A stretch of 64,000 bases of DNA from Siphonodentalium dalli. Lineage: Eukaryota; Mollusca; Scaphopoda; Gadilida; Siphonodentaliidae. Every line of letters starts with the position of its first letter. The first letter of the stretch is position 1. This document shows positions 22,588-62,825 of the stretch, in pieces. The position numbers were made by a program, and so were the translations under genes. The notes beneath the pieces were generated by a model. It was not told the DNA's origin. It ran no database searches and saw only the letters and a list, made by a program, of their open reading frames with translations. The stretch lies in contig CP136061.1 of assembly GCA_032622095.1 (NCBI GenBank), positions 192,826,369 through 192,890,368 of the forward strand, read 5' to 3'.

Positions 22588-24110
22588 TTTGAAATGTAAA
22601 AACTGACCAGGTGGCAGGAAAGATAAGTAGGAAATTATTTTTAAGAATTTTGTTAAATCAGTGCAGATTATTGTAAGTTCTCACGAAAATGTAATTTAAT
22701 AGAAAGTTTACTTTAAAGCACCAATGTGTTTTCGTTGTATATTTGGTTTGATTTCTTATTTTTTTATCACTTTAGTGATAAAATTTAGTTCGTTTTATTT
22801 TTTAGAATTCTATGTTTTGACAAAACTACGATCTCGCCATTTCTCACGATGAATCATGTCGCATGAAAAATTGATCGCGTTCAACGCAGTTTCATATTGA
22901 ACCAAACATATTTATTTCGGACTGGCGATAGAAGTTGGTAAGGTGTCATTCTATATATCCACTTGTTGCTGGATTCATAATTTATCTTGACACTTTTGCT
23001 GTCCGCCATAACGACCACCACAGATCGATTTTTATTTCTTGTTTACAAATGTTGTGGTTTAGTATTTTACAAATTACAGTTGTGAACAAAACAAAAATAA
23101 GTTGGGGCACAGCCTTACTTAGTATTTTCGGATACGACGTCATGACCTTCTGACGTAGTAACGGACTTGACTTAGAATAGGGACCGCTGTTTGACTGTGG
23201 GGATTCTACCGACACTGTTAGTCGAAAATCTACGGGATACTAAACTGTTATACAATGTAAATAGTAAATATTGGACTACCGGTACCGTCACTATATATTA
23301 AAACGTCTTGCCCATGAAAAAAGATGGTATTAGTCTGTACCAGTCTCTGAGTCTGATGCCCATGACGTCACTGATCAGAGGTATAGAGCTGGTGTCCGGT
23401 CTAAGGTACAGTACCAATCGATCTGGAGACTGAACAGTTTTGGAAGACTGATCTGTGTTGTACTAGTAGGCCAAATTCACATCTAATAATGAATTGCACT
23501 TAAGCCCAAATAATGGTGCTTAAGCGCTATCAATTGCGTTTAAGCACAAATACCACATAGGGCATTTATGCTTAAGTGTATAATAATGAATTGTGTTTTA
23601 AAAAGCATAGTGAATTGCAGTTAAGATAACCTGGTTTATTATATGATTACCACTAATCCCTTACAAATACCACTATTGTTTGGCGATAAATTCCGAGCAG
23701 TCGGAAAACGCTTGTCTGGTCGTGAGCCGTATCAGTAATTTCTATGAATTCCGTATCCTTTGAATTCCGTAGGGCTATCAGTATCCTGTGAAATTAGGTC
23801 ACCGGAAGTTGGGAACTATTTATCAGGTCTGTTTGTTTGAAGCGTAAACTGATAGGGCCTACTGTTATATTGTCTTACACTGTTAAGACTTATTACGAAA
23901 GATTTGTTTTGTATTATTACGCGTTTATGCGAATCACCCCCAAATTCAAAAAATAGTTCCTCGACCTTGGCCTTAAATTGGGAGTTTCGGGTGATGACTG
24001 GGAATGTTCAATGGAGTACTTTTGCCCGGGTGATGACTTGGGATGGTGTAACGAAGTAGTTTTGCCCTTTGTGACATGGGATGGACCAAAAATGTGTCAT
24101 AATTAATAAA
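22588..24110. promoter_or_regulatory. 5' flank of LAS1L; possible divergent promoter area
   Basis: This is the region immediately upstream of the LAS1L start codon. No TATA box or defined core motif was recognised. At 22916-22937 a plus-strand sequence ends in a good donor (GAAGTTG|GTAAGG), which might be a noncoding first exon of a divergent transcript such as Scm. That is inference only. A repeated phrase (GGGTGATGACT.GGGA, 23990 and 24030) and short CTTAAG palindromes (23490-23590) are also present. Confidence 0.3.
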
Positions 24111-24115
24111 CGCTT

Positions 24116-24263
24116 TATCGGTACAGTGAAGTGATATGGGCTGCAGTATCACGTCTCGTTGACGATGTCAGATCGCCGCCTGTGGCAGCTCGTTTGATAC
24201 AGCGATATGACATCGTCAACTGGGCATGATAATGCAGCCCATATCACTTCAATGTACCGATAA
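24116..24263. repeat. 148-bp hairpin element, family also at about 45745-45900
   Basis: Left arm TTATCGGTACAGTGAAGTGA.. TTGACGATGTCA; the right arm is its complement. The core GCAGCTCGTTTGAT is shared with the copy at 45745-45900, where the arms have diverged. The right arm abuts the TAA of the Harbinger-type MITE at 24264. Confidence 0.8.
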
Positions 24264-25243
24264 GGCCAACACGAAGAATACCTGTGTTTAGGGTAACCCG
24301 CCCGCCCCTACTCAAAACCTGCCGCCAAATTCCATTTTATCGTTTTTCAAAAATTTCCTCCAACTTCATTTTATTTTTTTGTAATTAGGAATTCGCGACT
24401 ACGGAATTAGCTTAAACAAGTAAACCATTTCCTTGCAAATATCGTCAATTCACGAAAAACGGAATTGCCGCCATTGTTGTTGTAGTATATTCGTATTCCC
24501 TCGTCATTGTTCGGCAAACCTCGCCGATTTCTCGAAAGCGGAAACCAGAAAACACGCGATACTTGGACCGGAATATGTATTAACTAGCAAATCGAAAGTA
24601 ACCGGATATTTTGCCGATTGCACATGCAGAATGTTTTTACAGAATTTGCAGAATCTGTAAATTGCAGAATTTGTTTTACAGGTGTGAATGCCACCACCGC
24701 TTTGCATATTGATTATGTTATGTATGTCACGTTGGCGTTGCCGCATGTATGTGCCATTTCCAATGGAGGAACTCTTGTTAAATTCACCTTCTGAGTTGAA
24801 TATTTCGCAAAATTTCTTAGTATTCGAGTCGGTGGATTAACAAATTATCATAAGTGTCTTGTGTGGGAAATTGAACAGTAATATGTCCACTCGTAGGATT
24901 TGGCCTGTAATATCCGAGCTTCAGTGTGAACATAAACCATTTAATTTCCAACACTAGACACTTATTCTATATATAATATCATTTAATATCATGCTGTATA
25001 CATGTCATTGAACTTCTGTAACACCATTAAACTGATTAAAGCTACCATGACATTGATTAGTGTGACAATGACTTGCCCAAGCTTTATACGGGTGACACTG
25101 GCAGACGATTAGAAGGCACGAATACTTAAATACCATTCCCCGTGAAAAATAAAATGAAAAAATAAAATAAAATGAGTACCGCCCGCCCGCCCCTGTTTTT
25201 TTCCCTCATGTTACCCTAAACTCAGGTATTCTTCCTTTTGGCC
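24264..25243. mobile_element. PIF/Harbinger-type MITE with TAA duplication
   Basis: 980 bp. The ends are GGCCAACACGAAGAATACCT (left) and the complement of GGCCAAAAGGAAGAATACCT (right); both continue GTTTAGGGTAAC inward. It is flanked by TAA at 24261-24263 and 25244-25246. The GC-rich CCGCCCGCCC stretches near both ends are part of the element. The open frames at 24433-24746 are not a Harbinger transposase. Confidence 0.85.
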
Positions 25244-25486
25244 TAATGTGTATGTATCACCTAGCAACACAAAAGTTGCATGGGGATAATTTTAACCTGT
25301 TTTAATTAGCCTAGTAGTAGTACCGGTGTGCTCAACAGTCAACTGTGTAGAGCAATCAAAGATAATCCCTAATTTCATATTATCAGCATCCCTCTATCCA
25401 AAGATTTGATGTCTCCTTCCCGGAACTCTATTATTTTTTTTATATTATAATTATTAAAGTATTTTTAGATTTGGGCCATTACAATC

Positions 25487-27650
25487 ACACGGCACAATCG
25501 TTTTATGACAAACTTCGATAAAGGGGCTTTTTACTGAATTGGGACGACAAAAGTTGGCTTCTTCTTGTTTCATTGTATAGAGTAGACTTTGCAGGTTCAC
25601 CAGGTTGATTCACCGAATACATACGGGGATGAGATCTATACATAAAATGAGTCACAGCTCAGTCAAATTGGGACCATCAGATCAAACCGCGAACCGATTG
25701 CAAAAAGTTATTTCTTGGGTTACAAGGGGACATTAACAGTGCAAAATGGACATCCACAAATAGGGGACTTACTGCAATTTGTCAACCTCGGCGTCGCATT
25801 ACAATGTTTAGTGTGTACCAAAGTTTCCAGTTCTATAAATAAAACGCCCAGCGCTATTACAGCGCCCATGCGATACACTAATTTCTACGTTAGTATACAC
25901 CCGGGGGCGTAATGACTATTTTGACAGTTTGTTTGCTTTACTCTGGCACAGGATGGTTGGAATTGGTATGTTTAAAATTTATTATAATAAGGGACTTATG
26001 AATGGTCAGTTAAGTCCCAACCCTTTTTCGTATTTATGCTTGGTCGGAGTTTTGGTCTACTAAATCGGTGCTGTTCCACTGGCTCGGTGTTTTTCCGAAA
26101 GATAACATTTACAGATTATTTCTCTGAAAATAAATATATCTACAACAACTCGACTACTCTTGTGAGACGATACGCCCATAGTATTACGGAAGAAGTTCTG
26201 CTACAATGGTGCATGCCTAACATTATTGATGCAATATACATGGGCTTACATGCAGAACTAAGCTGTCCGATCAGTGTCAGATATGTTAGTCCAGGAGATA
26301 TTGGTCGACCTCTGCACCCCCCCCCCCCCCCAGGACTTAACTTCACCCCACTAATTTTCTTCCTTAATGTCTCTTCTAATTTTTTTCACTTGTTAACAAG
26401 AAAAAAAAGTGGCCGCAGAGACTCCAGACAAGATGGCGTCCATCATGGCGGCCATTTTTTTTAAATGCACCAGGTCTCTTTGATCGCCATTATAGTAAAG
26501 ATGATAGCACATGCGGTCTTGTTTTCCGCTCGATTCGTTATGCTAATATATAATCCTTACAAATTAGCCAAAAATCCGACACCAGAATCCAATATGGCGG
26601 CCAAGATGGCCGCCGAAATGTGAAAATATGCTATTTTTCTGACATGTTACCACCTTTCGTTTGTCTCTGTGGGAAAATGTTAGAAATTTTGCATCATGTT
26701 ATACATTTGTCATATAGAGGAGTCATTGGCGAACACATGGGGACCATAATATGCATTCATTGCGGGATATTTTTGTCCGATATCACGTTTTCCAAAATGC
26801 CGGTATCAGAGGCCAAAGCCGAATCTCCGTTAATAACGCGATGTTATGTTTCGAATCAATGAATGTTATTGCTATTATAACAACACCCATGCATATATAT
26901 TTGCAGGAGATACTCGAGCTAGGATTCCTCTTATACCTGAGTTGAGGAATATTTACCCAAATCCAAGATGGCGGCCAAAATGACCACCAGAAATAAAAAA
27001 TCGCCGAAAATCGCTGATTTTAACACCAGTGAGCATTATTGTCATGACAACTCCACACCTGCTTACTATTGTAAGATGGGAACACTTAGGCGAAGAACTT
27101 TCCTTGTACCATATCCAAATAAAAGTCCCCCAAATCCAAAATGGGGCCCACAATGGCGGACAGATTTTGAAAAATCACCGAAATTCCCTCATATTCACAT
27201 CATTGGGCATTATTGTCGAGACAAATCCACCCATGCTTACAATTGAGTTGTAAATACTGAGGTGAAGTAATTACATTACATCTCATGCAAGAAATTGTTT
27301 TCCAAATCGAAGATGGCAGCCAAAAGGGCGACCGAAATTTGAAAACAAGTCTACATTACTTTACTTTCTTACGATGGGCGTTATTGTTTCGCGATTTCTA
27401 TCCACCATTACATGTTGATATGGAATAGTGACATGAAGTATTCATTACGGTTTGGCAATTGATACTCACAGCCAAGATCGCTGCTAAATTGGCGGCTAGA
27501 AATTGAAAAGAAATCGATATTTTCACATATTAATTTCAACTTTTTGTCATAATATCGGTATGTATGGACGAAACTGTACATAAACCATCTACTAGTTCAA
27601 CTTAAAGGTATCATATCGCATAACATAGCTCGTATCCTTCTGGAAAGATG
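25487..27650. repeat. Left arm of a giant inverted repeat
   Basis: Matches the reverse complement of about 29930-31803. Similarity is very high in the middle (for example 26700-27230) and falls toward the centre. It starts at GGCACAATCGTTTT. The segment about 25740-26280 has no partner in the other arm. It contains YY1-like AAGATGGC phrases at 26430, 26603, 26965 and 27310 in a degenerate repeat of about 170 bp. The open frames in it (for example 26036-26464 and 26620-26862) recur in the other arm as repeat sequence and are not called genes. Confidence 0.9.
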
Positions 27651-29930
27651 AAACACCACAATTAATATCGCGATGTGGCATTTCGAAATCCAGTCTCCAC
27701 TTAGCGCCGATAATGGCCGTAAGCGTAGGTGCGCCGAATAGTTATATCAGAACAATTACATGATAACAGATTCTGATATGCCACGTCACGTCCATAATTA
27801 TCTGGACCAGCTTCCATTTCTTTGTCTGAAAAATCTAGGTCGCTCACACCGACAAAGTATTCACCACTTCCTGGGAGTAGGGTCCCTCTAATCATAACGT
27901 TTCAAACAATTCATTTTCCGGTGTCTAGCTTACAGAAGGTCATATCTATGTATGTGTCTCATACCCCATGGGATAACGACATGTACACCTGGCGAACCGG
28001 TTAACTAGTCACTTCTCAATAGATGGTTCGTCAACTCACAAACTCAGTGAACGCATTGGCATATGTGGACAACTTCGACAGTGTTTCGAAGGTTGCTAGC
28101 TGTCTCATTCCCTTGGACAGATGTCTATCTGCTAAGGAGAAGACCCGAGTGTAGAGACTACCCACACTTCTTGACCATTATCCGAAGCAAACTGTGTGAC
28201 GCCCCGCAGTTGTCTCGTCGAATATCTCCCAGCAGAGAAGAACAATGCTCGCGGTGCTAGTTTGTGGACATGCGCCATGATAGTGGGAATGAAATGGGCC
28301 ACTGTATACACCACCCCTACACCTGGTGCATGTTTAAGATATCGAATGTCGTGCGTGTCGGTTTTATTTGGTGTGGTAAGATTGTATTTCCACATCCGTT
28401 TCGAAGCCTTTCTGATTCAACTACGTACACCTTTTGTCTGGATAATAATATGCTAGCCTCCCTCAAAACAGTCAGATGGACTAAAGGATAATGTCTTTAT
28501 AGCATGAATGTATGCGTGTTTTGTTATCCTCTCTCGGGGTTAGTGTCAGTATGTGGGCGGTATTATTCAAGAAAATGTCAGGAACTGTGGTGCATTTATT
28601 TCACTATGTATTTAAAGAACAATTTACTGTCTCGATGGCAATGGCTGTGGCCGTTGGGGAACGCGACCTTTATGATCATATAGCTTTATATATATATAAC
28701 TTTAGAATATAGTAGTTAATGTCTCATGCAGGAAAATGGTCGCATTGGTGATGTCACCAATAAATCACTTGGTGTACCAACGTTTGTTGAACTGAATGCC
28801 AGAGCTCATCAACGTAACATTCCTCTGGATGTTCTTCGCGTTGAACATTTCACCCTTTTTTTGATGGCATTTGTACTTTCTTGAACCATACCACCCAGCG
28901 TGAGTATGACATATCAAACAACTATCAAATGTATCGCCTTTAAGACTACACCCCAGTCTTGGTGGGGCTTATACAGCAGTAGCCAATGGCATACTCCTGG
29001 TCCAGTTGTTTAGGAACGGCTTCCAAACGGATGGGGACATACAATCTTAGCATACAAGGAAAGCAAAGCCACACATAAGATCCTGTCTGAATCTAAAACA
29101 TAACAAAATAAGGGGCGGTGCAGTCATGGTCCAATTTCATTTCCACTATCATGACACATACCCACAAACTAGCACCGTGTGTATTGTTATCATCTGCTTG
29201 GATCTGTTCGGTGAGACGATTGCTGGACGCCAACATGCTTGTTCTTATGATCATGTTCAAGGAGTTTGGATATATTATGCATTATGGTCTTCTACGCCTT
29301 AGCAGAAATGCATCCGTCAAATATCGGGCTTTCAACATTCGAAGCCATATACAGAAGTTGTCCGGGTACGTCAGTGCATTAGATGAGTATGTGAATTGAT
29401 GAACCATATATTGAGAAGTGGCTCTTTGGGAAGATCACCAGCTGTACACGTTGTTAACCCCATTAGGTCACCAAAGCTGACAATACGCAGATAGATAGGC
29501 CCTTCTGAAAGCTAGTATACGCATCGACCGAATACCTGTATAGTGTATCGCAAAAGATGACGCATATACCCCATATGTAGCATCTGAATTACACCATAAG
29601 CTATACCACGAATGAAGCTCGCTAAGAATTCCAAGCTTTCGAAACCAACACATGAGCTGGACACCGGCATATGTATTGTTTGAAACTTTCCGATTAGTGG
29701 CACACTACTACAAAGAAGAGTAGTGAACTGTTGTTGTGAGTGAGATAGATTAATCTGACGAAGAGACGGAAACGAGTCTAGATAATGCTGAATGTGGCAA
29801 TTCAGAATAAGCTCAGGTACTGTTGTTTTGATTCTTGGAAGTCATAATATGACTATTCGGCGCACCTATATACGGTTACGGCCAGTATGAGCCCTTAGTG
29901 GAGAATGGATTTTGAAATGCCACATTGCGA
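27651..29930. repeat. Diverged core of the giant inverted repeat, unidentified
   Basis: The two halves (27651 to about 28900 and the complement of about 28900-29930) are still alignable but diverged, roughly two-thirds identical by eye. One conserved open stretch reads FIPTIMAHVHKLAPRALFFS on the minus strand (28132-28395). Its counterpart on the plus strand (29118-29399) reads FISTIMTHTHKLAPCVLLSS. No domain is recognised. It may be the decayed coding part of the element. Confidence 0.55.
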
Positions 29931-31803
29931 TTGTGGGTTTTAATCCTTCCAAAAGGCTACGACTTACATTGGAACTAATATATGGCTTATATTATGTACC
30001 GTTTCGTTTATACAAATCAATATTATGACAAAAAGTTGAAATTAGTATGTGATAATATCGGCTTATTTTCAAGTTCTGCCCGCCAGTTGGCCGCCATATT
30101 GACTGTGAGTATCACTTGCCAAACCCTAATGAATAATTCATACATATCAACATGTAATGGTGGGTAGAAATCGCGAAACAATAACGCCCATCCTAAGAAA
30201 GTAAAGTAATGTAGACTTATTTTCAAATTTCGGTCGCCATTTTGGCCGCCATCTTCGATTTGGAAAACCATTTCTTGCATGAGATGTAAGGTAATTACTT
30301 CACCTCAGTATTTCCAACTCAACTGTACGCATGGATGGAGTTGTCTCGACAATAATGCCCAATGATGTGAATATGAGGGAATTTCGGTGATTTTTCAAAA
30401 TCTGTCCGCCATTGTGGGCGCCATTTTGGATTTGGGGGACTTTTATTTGGATATGGTACAAGGAAAGTTATTCGCCTAAGTATTCCCAACTTAAAATAGT
30501 AAGCAGGTGTGGAGTTGTCATGACAATAATGCTCACTGATGTTAAAATCAGTGATTTTCGGCGATTTTTTATTTCTGGTGGCCATTTTGGCCGCCATCTT
30601 GGATTTGGGTAAATATTCCTCAACTCAGGTATAAGAGGAATCCTAGTTCGAGTATCTCCTGCAAATATATATGCATGGGTGTTGTTATAATAGCAATAAC
30701 ATTCATTGATTCGAAACATAACATCGCGTTATTAACGGAGATTCGGCTTTGACCTATGATACCGGCATTTGGGAAAACGTGATATCGGACAAAAATATCC
30801 CGCAATGAATGCATATTATGGTCCCCATGTATTCACCAATGACTCCTCTATATGATAAATGTATAACATGACGCAAAAATTCTAACATTTTCCCACAGAG
30901 ACAAACGAAAGGTGGTAACATGTCAGAAAAATAGCATATTTTCACATTTCGGCCGCCATCTTGGCCGCCATATTGGATTCTGGGGTCGGATTTTTGGCTA
31001 ATTTGTAAGGGTTGTATATTAGCATAACGGTTGGAGCGGAAAACAAGACCGCATGTGCTATCATCTTTACTATAATGGCGATCAAAGAGACCTGGTGCAT
31101 TTAAAAAAAATGGCCGCCATGATGGACGCCATCTTGTCTGGAGTTTCTGCGGCCACTTTTTTTTCTTGTTAACAAGTGAAAAAAATTAGAGGAGACCTTA
31201 AGGAAGAAAATTAGTGGGGTGAAGTTAAGTCCTGGGGGGGGTGAAGAGGTCGACCAATATCTCCTGGACTATGTCGTATATACAAATGAAAATTACCGTT
31301 CAACAAGTTGCGCAATCGTCGGTTGTCATGGTCGAACCCGGGCGTTGCCAAATAGTTGACATTGTTACTGCATTTCTGTGTCGAGTTTAATCGAATATTG
31401 CGTCAACTGAGGTATGAACTTGACAAATTCTACATTTATGCTTATCAAAGCTTACGTTGGATGTTAATGTCCCCTTGTAGCCCAAGAAATTACTTTTTGC
31501 GATTGGTTTGCGGTTTAATCTGATGGTCCCAATTTGACCGAGCCGATTGTATAGATCTCATCCCCGTATGTATTCTGTGAGTCAACCTGGTGGACATGCA
31601 AAGTCTACTCTATGCAATGAAAACAAGAAGAAGCCCAATTTTGTCGTCCCAATTCAGTAAAAATCCCCTTTATCTAAGTTTGTCATAAAATATCACATAA
31701 AATAAGGTTGCAGAATCGTTAAACTGCCGTAGCACCGTGGTTGTCAAGCCACAGAATCGTGAAATTGGTCGCAGAATCATCAAAACGATTGTGCCGTCTG
31801 ACT
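29931..31803. repeat. Right arm of the giant inverted repeat
   Basis: Complement of the left arm at 25487-27650. It ends at AAAACGATTGTGCC and includes an extra insertion of about 80 bp (31705-31790). The 31270-31460 portion is not shared. The pair spans about 6.3 kb and resembles a transposon with very long inverted termini. Confidence 0.9.
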
Positions 31804-32339
31804 ATGGTCATATAGCATGAATGTGCTGTCACTGCACTGTCACTTTGCAATTCCAACCACGTCGACTTTACGATTTAAAAATGATAATGTCTGACGTACG
31901 CGCAGTTGTAAGTAAATAAATAAATACTTATTTATTGGTGGGCCGAATTAATCGTGATAAACAAAATGACAATCACTCCGACAAGTTGAGCCACTACTTA
32001 TAATCAATATATAAGAAATTATGAATGACATTTTGTGGTGCCAATTGGATATGCAATTTATGAGAATAGTTCTAACATCATTTTAACCTTCGAAACCCTG
32101 CTAGTACTTTTTGAGTTTTTATAAGAATTAGCTTGATTATTAATCATTAGTGTAACTAAATTAACTTGTGAACTGATCATACTGCCCTATTGTGTTTACA
32201 AATTAATCCCAAAATTTACAACCTTGTACAAAATGATTACAAATGAAAAGAACTTACTATCACTATTTTTGGTTTTTATGTTTACCCATACCATAGTATG
32301 GTAAACATAGTGTCGTTGCCCGGATTGACCACTCGTCGT

Positions 32340-32371
<32 letters not shown>

Positions 32372-34950
32372 AGACACTTTACGAGTAATGCGATAACTCA
32401 AACATTTTCTATCCGATCGAAACCAAATTTGGTATGTGAGTTTCACAGCCCAAAATACAGATCGAGTCCGAATATGGGTTTGATCCGATTAATTTTAAAG
32501 GAGTTATTATAACCCTTTTTCGAGAAAAATAAAATTTAAAAAAAATAAAAAAAATTTTAGATTTAGCTCCTTGCTAAATTTAGCATATATACAAATATTA
32601 AATTTTGTTTGAACTTTAATAACAATAAAAAAAAAATTAAATAATAAAAAAAAATTGACACTTTCATTTATTTTAGTTTTATACGATTAATTAGGTGTGA
32701 TATCCTGTTTTGAAAATATGAAGATTTTATTGCAATAGTTTCATGTAATATAATGATATCAATAAATTACCATGTGATCATCCAACATCCAGAGTACATG
32801 AGAGGATTTTTATAGATGTTGTCATTCCAAGTGAAATCTGTTATGAAATGAGTGATGACATATGATACAGAGCTCTGGTGGGTCAAGATAAACAACACTG
32901 GTGGCTGGCTGTTTGTTTATTCTAACTGTCAAATTGATTAATGGCAGCACAAGACTGGTGTTTTTCGTATTCTTGAAATTTCATTACAGGGTGAGATAAG
33001 GGCCCCCCTCACCTATATAAGTGTCTTCTAAATTCCATTAATTTGCTTCAAAAATAATTAACCCTTTCCAAGGTTTCCATAGACACATGCTATAATGTAC
33101 ATGGACTCTTCCTCATATCTCTTAATATCTATTGGGTATCTTTGCACACTATTCACTTCTATCAATTTTGGTATTGACTGATTAATTGATTTTTGAAAAA
33201 TATATTAACCCTTCAGACACGTGCTTTCAATTTGAAATTAAAACAACAGATGATAGCCAATATGATTTATCTATGCAATGGGAAACAGGCAGATAAATAT
33301 ACATGACTATTGTAAGGTGATGACTTGTTTTGAAAATCAATATGGTAGATGTTACTATTTCCAGGAACCTTATTTTCCCATTTGTTCACATTTTCATGGT
33401 TGATTGAATTTTAGGGGCCACAGAGCACTTAGAAGATTAACATTGAAGGTTGTGGCTTTTAGTGTCCAAGCTACTTGTAAACATTGTAATGTGTGAAACC
33501 ATTCAAATGAGGGCTAACTTACTTTCTTTTATATGAACGATTTAGTGGTCATAGGGCCAGCATCCCCATCATATTATGTCTGTATAACATTATATAGATA
33601 ATACTTTTGAATTGTATAAACTACATATATTTTTGAAAACCATACACCCCTGTTATGAAACACTTAATCTTATTTAATACACAGGTCAGATCTGATCTTA
33701 TATCTGTCCATGTTTGATAAACAAATAACTGGGGAGAAGGGGGGGGGGGGGGGGGGGGGTAATTAAAGTACCATTTAAATATGAGATGGAATCCCCTACA
33801 TGTATGTCGTTCTAAGCAGTCTGGCTTGTCAACAAATTATAATTTCTCTTTAGAAGTGAATAATAAATTTTGAATATCTGGCATGTCAAAAGTGGCAAAG
33901 ATAGGGATTTATCACTTTTGCTTCCAATGAGTTAACTAAACATGTCCTCCGAAATCACTAAACCATTGGATCTCACAGTGAGAGGTTCTTGTGTGAATAG
34001 GGACAGAGTTATGAGATTTAAAACTACTCCTCCCCACCCCAAATACTTTAACCCTTTCTTAAGACAAATTATTGGAGCTTTTGATTTCAATTTGGGTACT
34101 GATATATGGATTAATTCCTGTGATCATATCTTTGACAAATGATCAGTTATGGCTAGTCGCTATCGCCAAGGTATGGGTTAAACATCTGCCGATCGTGATC
34201 GGCCTCTCGTTATCATATGATTTTATCTTCTTAATAATATTAATAAAACACATTATAATCTTTATTCAATACAAAAATATGGTATTGGTATAAAATATGA
34301 TGGTAGGTTGGCACCTGAAGGCTAACTTAATTTTTCACAGGGGGGTCCTCGTGAGTAAGCCCAGTACCCACTTTTTGAGCAAAAACGTGCACGAGCCCCC
34401 CGGGCTTACTGACTGGTGTATACAGTATATATATAAAGTATTATGGAGTTCTTTTTACTATTATGATTTTTATTAAATGGGCTCTTGTGTTGAATAGTAC
34501 TTTAAAATTGGTTCATTGATTGGTTTTGATTGGGGCGTAAATTGAACTTCATCCATAGTTAGTTTTCCCTAATTGCGACATTGATCGCGGCCTATGCATA
34601 ATGATAGTACTTTCTAACAACCTCCTGTTGGGCTCATAGACCAGGGATGGTAGATTAGCTGTAACACCTTTAACGGCCTTTATAATCTTAATCCTGCATG
34701 AGATTTTGGCAAACAGCCTTCTTCAGATACAGATGAACACAAACAAAATCAATAACCAGTACACACAGGTAAGTTTATTTATCGCATTGAAGGTAACTTT
34801 ATAGGTGAATTGGGTGATTATTTGGCCAGGGGGAGTTTGCTAATCGATTGTTTCTAATTGCGTTGATTACTGGTTTAAAAACTATGATTTACTACTGATA
34901 ATTAGCCATGTTATTCTGGAGACTGTACTCTGGTCTGTGTTTTATTTCAG
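31804..34950. repeat. Intergenic, including a dispersed repeat (32277 to about 33350)
   Basis: At 32277 a hairpin TTTACCATACTATGGTAAA-type start is followed by a GTCT microsatellite (32341-32368) and about 1 kb that matches 62826-64000: shared GATTTTATTGCAATAGTT, CACCTATATA and AACAGGCAGATAAAT. A poly-G run lies at 33739-33759. From about 33360 to 34700 no structure is recognised. Confidence 0.7.
34727..34768 (+). other. Scm: Possible noncoding 5' exon of Scm
   Basis: An acceptor-like CCTTCTTCAG precedes and a strong donor ACACAG|GTAAGT ends this short segment, 182 bp before the first coding exon. Joined to it, an upstream ATG would read 15 codons and stop before the main start. Splice signals are the only support. 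Confidence 0.3.
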
Positions 34951-62771
<27,821 letters not shown>

Positions 62772-62825
62772 GTAGGAAGTGTTTTGATAACTTTAAGAAT
62801 ACCTTGTCTGTTGTAGAAGATATAT

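Noticed and set aside
26036-26464. 142-residue open frame, the second longest in the window
   Set aside because: Crosses the boundary between shared and unshared parts of the inverted-repeat arm, includes a C run, and has no domain.
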